From positions 1-64,000 of the forward strand of contig WTGO01000074.1 of assembly GCA_011523515.1 (NCBI GenBank): 64,000 bases of DNA, written 5' to 3'. A program made the translations under genes and the position numbers. Below the pieces are notes generated by a model. The model was not told the DNA's origin, did not search any database, and saw only the letters and a program-made list of their open reading frames with translations. This stretch comes from Chloroflexota bacterium. Lineage in GTDB: Bacteria > Chloroflexota > Anaerolineae > Aggregatilineales > Phototrophicaceae. Each line of letters begins with the position of its first letter. Within the stretch, counting starts at the first letter, position 1. Shown one piece after another: positions 58,841-64,000 of the stretch.

Positions 58841-59701
58841 TCAATACAGCGCCGCTTTACCAGTGGTCTTGAACAAGTCGAATTTTTGGCGGCAGACGAC
58901 TTTCATGGCGTCAATGCATTCCGGATAGATGCTGCTTGGCTCGCGCAAAATCGGATTCTGCAATACCTCTCTGGCTTTGCGATAAAAGGCGCTCTTCATA
59001 TCGGCGGAAATGTTGATCTTGCAGATTCCCAATTCGACCGCCTGCGCGATTTCAGTATCCGGGTTGCCGGATCCGCCATGCAGCACCAGCGGAATATCAA
59101 CCTTGGCGCTAATCTCCTTCAACAGGTCCAAACGGATTTCCGGTTTCATGTCTTTGGGATACAAGCCATGCGAGGTCCCGATGGCCACAGCCAGCGTGTC
59201 GACATCGGTCGCGTCAACGAATAGTTTCACCTGTTCGGGATCGACAAAGACAACCTCGTCCGCGCCCGCTTCCGCCTCTTCATCAAGCTCGCCAATCGTG
59301 CCCAACTCTCCCTCAACCGAAACATTCACGGCATGCGCCAGGTCAGTAATCTCGCGACAGGCTGCGATATTATCCTCGAGCGGCAGCATGGACTTGTCCA
59401 TCATGACTGAGGTGAAGCCGGCGCGTATCGCGGTCATAACTTGCTCCAGCGATGAACCGTGATCAAGGTGGACCACGACTGGAACCGAGGCCTCATGACC
59501 CATTTCCAGCGCCATCGTCACAAAGGCTGTGCCTACAAAAGCCAACTCGTCCGGGTGAATAGCGATAATGACCGGGGCCTCTGCCTCCTGCGCCGCTTCG
59601 ATGGCGCCGGTAAGCAACATATTGCTGCTGATATTGTAGGCGGGCACCGCAAAACGATTTGCGCGCGCGACAGCCAGCAAGTCTCTCATGTTCAATAGCA
59701 T
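58841..59701 (-). CDS. Class II ketose-bisphosphate aldolase
   Basis: A 286-residue zinc-dependent aldolase of the fructose/tagatose-bisphosphate class (Fba, GatY, KbaY). Metal ligands are in VHLDHGSS, SVEGELG, GTSHGLYP and LHGGSGN. The set does not distinguish fructose from tagatose substrates. It lies 50 bp after the inner permease gene and with the kinase forms a sugar phosphorylation and cleavage pair fed by the ABC importer. Confidence 0.92.
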   Translation of the reverse strand: MLLNMRDLLAVARANRFAVPAYNISSNMLLTGAIEAAQEAEAPVIIAIHPDELAFVGTAFVTMALEMGHEASVPVVVHLDHGSSLEQVMTAIRAGFTSVMMDKSMLPLEDNIAACREITDLAHAVNVSVEGELGTIGELDEEAEAGADEVVFVDPEQVKLFVDATDVDTLAVAIGTSHGLYPKDMKPEIRLDLLKEISAKVDIPLVLHGGSGNPDTEIAQAVELGICKINISADMKSAFYRKAREVLQNPILREPSSIYPECIDAMKVVCRQKFDLFKTTGKAALY

Positions 59702-59750
59702 AATGGGCTCTTCAATTCGTAGCGGCTAAAAGAATCAAGCAGGACGTAGT

Positions 59751-60593
59751 TTACCCTTTAATCGACCCTGCCGACATACCGGCGATGAAGTAACGCTGAA
59801 ACAGGAGGAAAAGGATCAGCACTGGCAGGGAACCCAGAACACTCAGCGCCAGCATCTGGTTCCATTCAAAGGAATGCTGCCCCATCAGCAGGTGGATGCC
59901 AATCGGGACGGTTCGCATATCGTTGGTCCGGGTTAGCGTGAGCGCGAAGAGGAATTCGTTCCAGGCCAGCATGAAAGTATAGACGCCGACAGCCACAATC
60001 CCGGGCAATGAAATCGGCACCAGAATCCGCCACAGCGTGACAAAGCTGCCGCCGCCGTCGATCATCACCGCCTCGTCCAGGTCGCGCGGCAAGGTGTTGA
60101 AATAGCCGGTCATCATGATGATGGCGTAGGATAGCGTAAACACCATATATGTCAGCACCAGCGCGGTGTACGAATTGTAAATGCCCAGCCATACGATAAG
60201 ACCAAAATACGGGATCATCAATGTGATCGGCGGCACCGACTGAACGCCGATGATGACCAGCGTCAAGGATCTTTTGAAGCGAAAGTCGTAGCGGCTTAAG
60301 CTGTAGCCGGCCAAAATACTGGTGATGACGGTGCAAATTGTCACCATAATCGCTACAAGATAGCTATTGAAAAAGAAGCGCAGTTGGCCGGGGTCGCTCA
60401 GCACAGCCTCGTACGCGGCGAAGGAAAAGGAGTGATCGATCAATGCGGGCGGGTATGCGAATATCTCCAAATTGGACTTGAAGGAAGACGCCACCATCCA
60501 GAGTACCGGCAAGCCAGCAAAACAGGCGCCCAGGATCAACGCGATCCAGAGTAAAATCTTCCGGGCTAGAATCTCTCTGCGACTGCCGATCAT
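59751..60593 (-). CDS. ABC sugar transporter permease (MalG-type)
   Basis: A 280-residue inner-membrane permease with six hydrophobic segments. The EAA loop is EAVMIDGGGSFVTLWRI, followed by LPG, which docks the ATPase. It pairs with the MalF-type permease encoded 85 bp upstream. No ATPase gene is in this cluster, so an ATPase encoded elsewhere (as with MsiK-type sharing) is inferred. Confidence 0.95.
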   Translation of the reverse strand: MIGSRREILARKILLWIALILGACFAGLPVLWMVASSFKSNLEIFAYPPALIDHSFSFAAYEAVLSDPGQLRFFFNSYLVAIMVTICTVITSILAGYSLSRYDFRFKRSLTLVIIGVQSVPPITLMIPYFGLIVWLGIYNSYTALVLTYMVFTLSYAIIMMTGYFNTLPRDLDEAVMIDGGGSFVTLWRILVPISLPGIVAVGVYTFMLAWNEFLFALTLTRTNDMRTVPIGIHLLMGQHSFEWNQMLALSVLGSLPVLILFLLFQRYFIAGMSAGSIKG

Positions 60594-60678
60594 AATGCGC
60601 TCATGAACCTATATTACGTTAGCCCAAGTCATTTATCGTTTGGTATGCGCGGTAGCCGATTTCGCTGCCGCCGAGCGG

Positions 60679-61611
60679 CTACTCGTCCACCATTCGCTGG
60701 CTGCGCACGTAGAAAACAGCGACAAACGTACACATCACCAAGATAATCATGGCAATCGTGGACGCAATGGAATACTCGTGCGAACTGAAGGCCGCTTTAT
60801 ACGTATATGTGCTCAAGACTTCGGTCGAGCGCATCGGGCCGCCGCCCGTGGTCATCCAAATCAAAGTGAATTGATGTATCGTCCAAATAAAGTCCAGCAG
60901 AGCCAGGCTGATAATGATCGGCTTCAGTTGCGGCAGAGTGATATTGAGGAACAACTGCCAGGCGTTGCCGCCATCCACCCGCCCCGCCTCGTACAGGTCA
61001 TCAGGGATGCCCTGCAAACCGGCCAGGAAGCTCACCAGATAAAAAGGGTAACCCGACCATATATTGATGAAGGTCACGGCGTTCAACGCCAGCCGCCGGT
61101 CGGAAAGGAATTCCTGAAGCTCTTCGACCAGCCCCAGCTCAAGCAGTACAAAGTTGATCACCCCGTGCGGATTCAGCAGCAGCCGCCATAAAATTGCAAT
61201 GATCGACGCCGTGAAAACCCAGGGCAGAATATAAATGACGCGGAAAACCGCTTTGACATTGGCGCCTAGCAAGCGCGAGTTCAGCAGCAGCGCGAATGAC
61301 AAGCCGATGAAAAAGTGCGCCACAACGCTGGCAAGCGAAAAGTAGATTGTATTGCTCAACGCGCCGCGGAACTTGCGGTGCGTTAGCACTTCTTCGTAAT
61401 TCTCGAGGCCGACGAAAACTGGCGGATTTGGGTTGACGATGACGTTGTCTACCAGCGAATAGAGGAAGACCGTCACAATTGGCACAATGGTCAATGTCGC
61501 CAACAGAATCAGCGTCGGCGACAAGTAGCCGTAGGGCAGTAATTTGCGTTTCCGCTGCTCCCAGCCGATATTCACGGGTTCAGCGACTTGGCTTTGAGTG
61601 GAAGTCACCAT
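60679..61611 (-). CDS. ABC sugar transporter permease (MalF/UgpA-type)
   Basis: A 310-residue permease with about six hydrophobic segments and an N-terminal hydrophilic extension. The EAA loop is EAGRVDGGNAWQLFLNI, then LPQLKP. ATG at 61611 follows GGAGACGGT; a 17-codon longer frame is unlikely. Between the solute-binding protein (88 bp upstream) and the second permease. Confidence 0.95.
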   Translation of the reverse strand: MVTSTQSQVAEPVNIGWEQRKRKLLPYGYLSPTLILLATLTIVPIVTVFLYSLVDNVIVNPNPPVFVGLENYEEVLTHRKFRGALSNTIYFSLASVVAHFFIGLSFALLLNSRLLGANVKAVFRVIYILPWVFTASIIAILWRLLLNPHGVINFVLLELGLVEELQEFLSDRRLALNAVTFINIWSGYPFYLVSFLAGLQGIPDDLYEAGRVDGGNAWQLFLNITLPQLKPIIISLALLDFIWTIHQFTLIWMTTGGGPMRSTEVLSTYTYKAAFSSHEYSIASTIAMIILVMCTFVAVFYVRSQRMVDE

Positions 61612-61698
61612 ACCGTCTCCGCTTGCGTAGAGGCGGCCAGCCGTTACGACCAGCCGCCTCAACTCTACAACTTAGGGAAATCTCGCCTCAGGGAAAAC

Positions 61699-62940
61699 TT
61701 ACGAGAATATGTCTTCCCATTCTTCTTGCGCGATCTCCAGGAATTCGTCCAGTTCCATTTCGCCATCCAGGTAAAACTGGAAGGGCTCGTCAAACTGGCG
61801 CATCAACTCTTCCGCAGCCGGCAGGCCGGTGAACTCATTGGCCAGGAAACCTTCCTGGAAGATTTCGAAGGCCGTCATGAAGAGCGGATCCGTCTGGATG
61901 AAGTCCGGCGTCGCATTCACGTTGCCCGGGAAGGCATTGGCGATGGACGTCAGCTTCGTATTGCCCTCGACGCTGGTCAGGTAGTCGATCAGCTTCCAGG
62001 CCTCGGCCTTGTGCTCGGTATTTGAGCTGATGCCGATGCCCCAGGAAGCGTAAGGCAGACCGCGCGGGCCATCATAGCCCTCAGCCGCCGGCAGCGCCGT
62101 GATGTCGAAGTTCAGATCCGGGTTGCGCTCGCGGATCAGTGTGAAGTGCGCCAGCGTGTTGATGATCATCGCCACGCGCTCGTTCACGAACTCTTCCACC
62201 TTCTCATTCTCTTTCATGGCGAAGGCGCCAGGGGCAACCACGCCGGCATCGTGCAGGCTCTTGATGTATTCCATCGTGCTAGCCAGCAATTCATTGTCAA
62301 CCAGGTTCGGCTGGCCCATGTCATCGAGCATGCTGCCGCCACTGGCCCAGACCCAGGACATGGTGTCGTTCTGGATGCCGTTGGGCTGCTCCAGCGAAAG
62401 CGGCTGCGCCCAACCATAAACATTGTTGTCGGGGTCGGTCAACGCTACGGCGGCCGCGGTAAATTCGGCCCGCGTCGACGGCGGATCGATGCCGGCCGCT
62501 GCCAGCATGTCTAGGTTGACAAATACCGGATAGATGAAGTTGGCAATGGGGATCATATAGGTCTCCCCAGCCAGCTGAATCTGCGCCGCCAGCTCGCTGT
62601 CATCATACATAGCATCTTCCATGGCCTGCGAGAGACTATGCAGCGCGCCTTGCTTCCACAAGACGTTAACCCAGGCGCCGTCCAAGCCAACGACATCCGC
62701 CATCGTGCCCGTGGCCGCGCTGGCGATAATCTGGTCCTTGGTGGTCAGATAGGGTCCGCTGATTGTCTCTACCTTGATGCCCGGATTGGCCGCTTCAAAA
62801 TCGTCCAAAATCGCGCGGAATGAGCCCTCGGGCAATTCCGGCTCCCACCATTGCTGGAATTCCAGCACAACATCCTGCGCCATGCTGACGCCAGTTGTCA
62901 GCAGCAGCACGATCACAAACAAACCAACATACTTCTTCAT
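61699..62940 (-). CDS. Extracellular solute-binding protein (family 1, sugar)
   Basis: A 413-residue periplasmic-binding-type protein of the MalE/UgpB cluster. Residues 1-21 form a signal peptide ending in SMAQ, and no lipobox Cys follows, so it may be anchored differently or be free. The mature part begins with VLEFQQWWEPELPEGSF and contains ANPGIKVETI, the usual family opening. A sugar or oligosaccharide ligand is inferred from the two permeases, aldolase and kinase downstream. Ribosome site GGAG 9 nt upstream. Confidence 0.95.
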   Translation of the reverse strand: MKKYVGLFVIVLLLTTGVSMAQDVVLEFQQWWEPELPEGSFRAILDDFEAANPGIKVETISGPYLTTKDQIIASAATGTMADVVGLDGAWVNVLWKQGALHSLSQAMEDAMYDDSELAAQIQLAGETYMIPIANFIYPVFVNLDMLAAAGIDPPSTRAEFTAAAVALTDPDNNVYGWAQPLSLEQPNGIQNDTMSWVWASGGSMLDDMGQPNLVDNELLASTMEYIKSLHDAGVVAPGAFAMKENEKVEEFVNERVAMIINTLAHFTLIRERNPDLNFDITALPAAEGYDGPRGLPYASWGIGISSNTEHKAEAWKLIDYLTSVEGNTKLTSIANAFPGNVNATPDFIQTDPLFMTAFEIFQEGFLANEFTGLPAAEELMRQFDEPFQFYLDGEMELDEFLEIAQEEWEDIFS

Positions 62941-62953
62941 GCTTCTATTCTCC

Positions 62954-63049
62954 TTACTGAATTGAATGAATCACAATCGCTACCAAACGAGGCTGCATTG
63001 CTTGGTATGGCGTAACCTCGCCCCCCAGACATACCAGATGAATGTTCAT
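62954..63049 (-). CDS. Putative 31-residue leader ORF before the solute-binding protein
   Basis: ATG at 63049 follows AAAGGAG at 4-5 nt, and 31 codons later a TAA leads directly into the GGAG of the solute-binding protein gene. The peptide starts MNIHLVCLGGEV. No similarity recognised. Inverted repeats (TACCAA and TTGGTA, about 15 nt apart) lie inside it. It may be a translational leader; it could also be chance. Confidence 0.35.
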   Translation of the reverse strand: MNIHLVCLGGEVTPYQAMQPRLVAIVIHSIQ

Positions 63050-63540
63050 ACGTCTCCTTTCGCTATTTTCTCCAGAAGGTCAGGACTTGCCGCATCCCGC
63101 ATGCCAGGGCGCATCCGAAACCACGTAAGCGCGCCTCGCAGAAATTCATCGCCCCATCATCTGCGAGTGTGCGGCGTAGCGATTTTGAGATGCCGAGTTT
63201 TGCATGACAGATGGATTTGCACAAACAACGAATCCATTTAGGCAAGACTTTAAGTCTGAATTTGAACACATCCTCGCTGCGCTGTCAAATAGAGCGGGTC
63301 ATTTGTTGCAGTCGGCCGACGCAACGCAGTAATCCCCAAAGTATGTCGAGCCACGGAGTCCGGCGTCGGCCGGCGAGACGGAGGCATTCGGCCACACGAC
63401 TGGCTCGCGATTGACGCATAATACACAAGATATCTGCCCGGATTGCATTTGAGCGCGTTCAGCCGCGTCTCCAATCCGCGCCAGGCGCAAGATGCGCGAT
63501 TTGTCGGCGAATATTAGAATAAGGTTGACGAGGCCGGAAC
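63050..63540. other. Intergenic region between the sugar operon and dGTPase
   Basis: About 490 bp between the sugar-transport leader ORF and dgt with no credible gene. A minus-strand TTGACA near 63279-63284 is a candidate -35 box for the sugar operon, and AGACTT-T-AAGTCT (63245-63257) is a small inverted repeat that could be an operator. GTCGGCCGAC near 63313 is a palindrome of unknown meaning. No terminator hairpin was seen. Confidence 0.4.
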
Positions 63541-64000
63541 ATGAAGAAACGCCGACTAGCTCTCGAAGAAAACGAACGCGCCACGCTGGCGCCTTACGCG
63601 CTATTCAGCGCTGCTTCGCGCGGCCGCGTGCATCACGAGGCCGAGCCGCGCTATCGCACCGCCTTCCAGCGCGACCGCGACCGCATCGTGCATTCGGCCG
63701 CCTTCCGCTTGCTGGAATACAAGACGCAAGTATTCGTCAATGATGCCGGCGATTATTACCGCACCCGCCTGACACATACGCTGGAAGTGGCGCAGATCGG
63801 GCGCACGCTGGCGCGGGCCTTGGGGGCCAATGAAGACCTGGTGGAAACGATCTGCCTGGCGCATGATCTGGGGCACCCGCCCTTTGGGCACGCGGGCGAG
63901 GACGTCCTGAATCACCTAATGAGCGACCACGGCGGCTTCAACCACAATCATCAGAGTTATCGCGTGGTCACCAAGCTGGAGCGGCGCTATCGCAATTGGA
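63541..64000 (+). CDS. dgt: dGTP triphosphohydrolase (3' end beyond window)
   Basis: Residues 1-153 of an HD-domain deoxynucleoside triphosphohydrolase. The N-terminal [21 protein letters not shown] and the H...HD set [10 protein letters not shown] then [15 protein letters not shown] are diagnostic of the dGTPase family. These enzymes cleave dGTP, and often other dNTPs, to the nucleoside and triphosphate. ATG at 63541 follows GAGG. The frame is open at position 64000. Confidence 0.93.
   Translation, partial: MKKRRLALEENERATLAPYALFSAASRGRVHHEAEPRYRTAFQRDRDRIVHSAAFRLLEYKTQVFVNDAGDYYRTRLTHTLEVAQIGRTLARALGANEDLVETICLAHDLGHPPFGHAGEDVLNHLMSDHGGFNHNHQSYRVVTKLERRYRNW

Noticed and set aside
63313-63322. 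GTCGGCCGAC palindrome as operator
   Set aside because: Short GC-rich palindromes are common by chance at this composition and nothing else supports it.

Overview
This 64 kb window reads as a bacterial chromosome segment of moderately high GC, densely coded on both strands. It is mostly housekeeping biosynthesis. I saw no phage genes, transposases, integrases or CRISPR array. The best overall fit is Chloroflexota (Anaerolineae-like). The reasons are a NuoC-NuoD fusion in a short nuoB-nuoCD-nuoI cluster, a BTAD-type (MalT/SARP-like) regulator, a SAM-I riboswitch before a plant-like cystathionine gamma-synthase, an ABC sugar importer without its own ATPase, and Thr/Ala/Pro-rich surface proteins. 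The phylum call is inference, because no rRNA is present.

Layout. 1-7.6 kb: a truncated anchored Thr/Ala-rich protein translated directly after a large membrane histidine-kinase-like sensor, then a Nudix hydrolase, a beta-lactamase-fold serine hydrolase, a STAS protein and a small membrane protein. 7.6-12.8 kb: an Mrp ATPase and an iscX-nuoB-nuoCD-nuoI operon behind a near-consensus promoter. 12.8-16.6 kb: divergent thrB and thrC, then cystathionine gamma-synthase under a SAM-I riboswitch. 16.7-18 kb: murA. 18-29.2 kb: one nine-gene branched-chain amino acid operon (ilvE-ilvB-ilvN-ilvC-leuA-leuC-leuD-cimA-leuB) preceded by a promoter, a Leu/Ile/Val-rich leader peptide and an attenuator. 29.3-32 kb: argG-argH. 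32-43.2 kb: a glycosyltransferase, an acyltransferase-like protein, a rhodanese, an alpha/beta-hydrolase/acyl-CoA-synthetase fusion, a LON-domain protein, and a five-gene cluster around a NodU/TobZ-type carbamoyltransferase. 43.2-49.4 kb: gyrB, tRNA-Arg(TCT), a BTAD regulator, a FadD-like ligase and a thioesterase. 49.4-54.3 kb: a tandem DsbA-like protein and the hisH-hisA-hisF-hisI-hisE operon, which has a His-containing leader peptide and terminator. 54.3-57.4 kb: a coiled-coil protein and SelB. 57.4-63 kb: a sugar uptake and catabolism cluster (solute-binding protein, two permeases, class II aldolase, ADP-dependent-type sugar kinase). 63.5 kb to the end: a truncated dGTPase.

The most interesting reading is regulatory. 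Three amino-acid pathways are each preceded by a complete cis-acting transcription attenuator visible in the DNA: a ribosome-mediated ilv leader, a ribosome-mediated his leader and a SAM-I riboswitch. Both ribosome-mediated leaders show the expected logic: cognate codons, a stop codon beside a candidate antiterminator arm, then an intrinsic terminator before the first structural gene. Other points worth checking are a shared basic C-terminal tail on NuoB and NuoI, a hydrolase-ligase fusion, a histidine kinase without its phospho-acceptor His, an Mrp without its C-terminal CxxC, and a perfect 54-bp palindrome at the very start of the window that looks like an assembly edge artefact.
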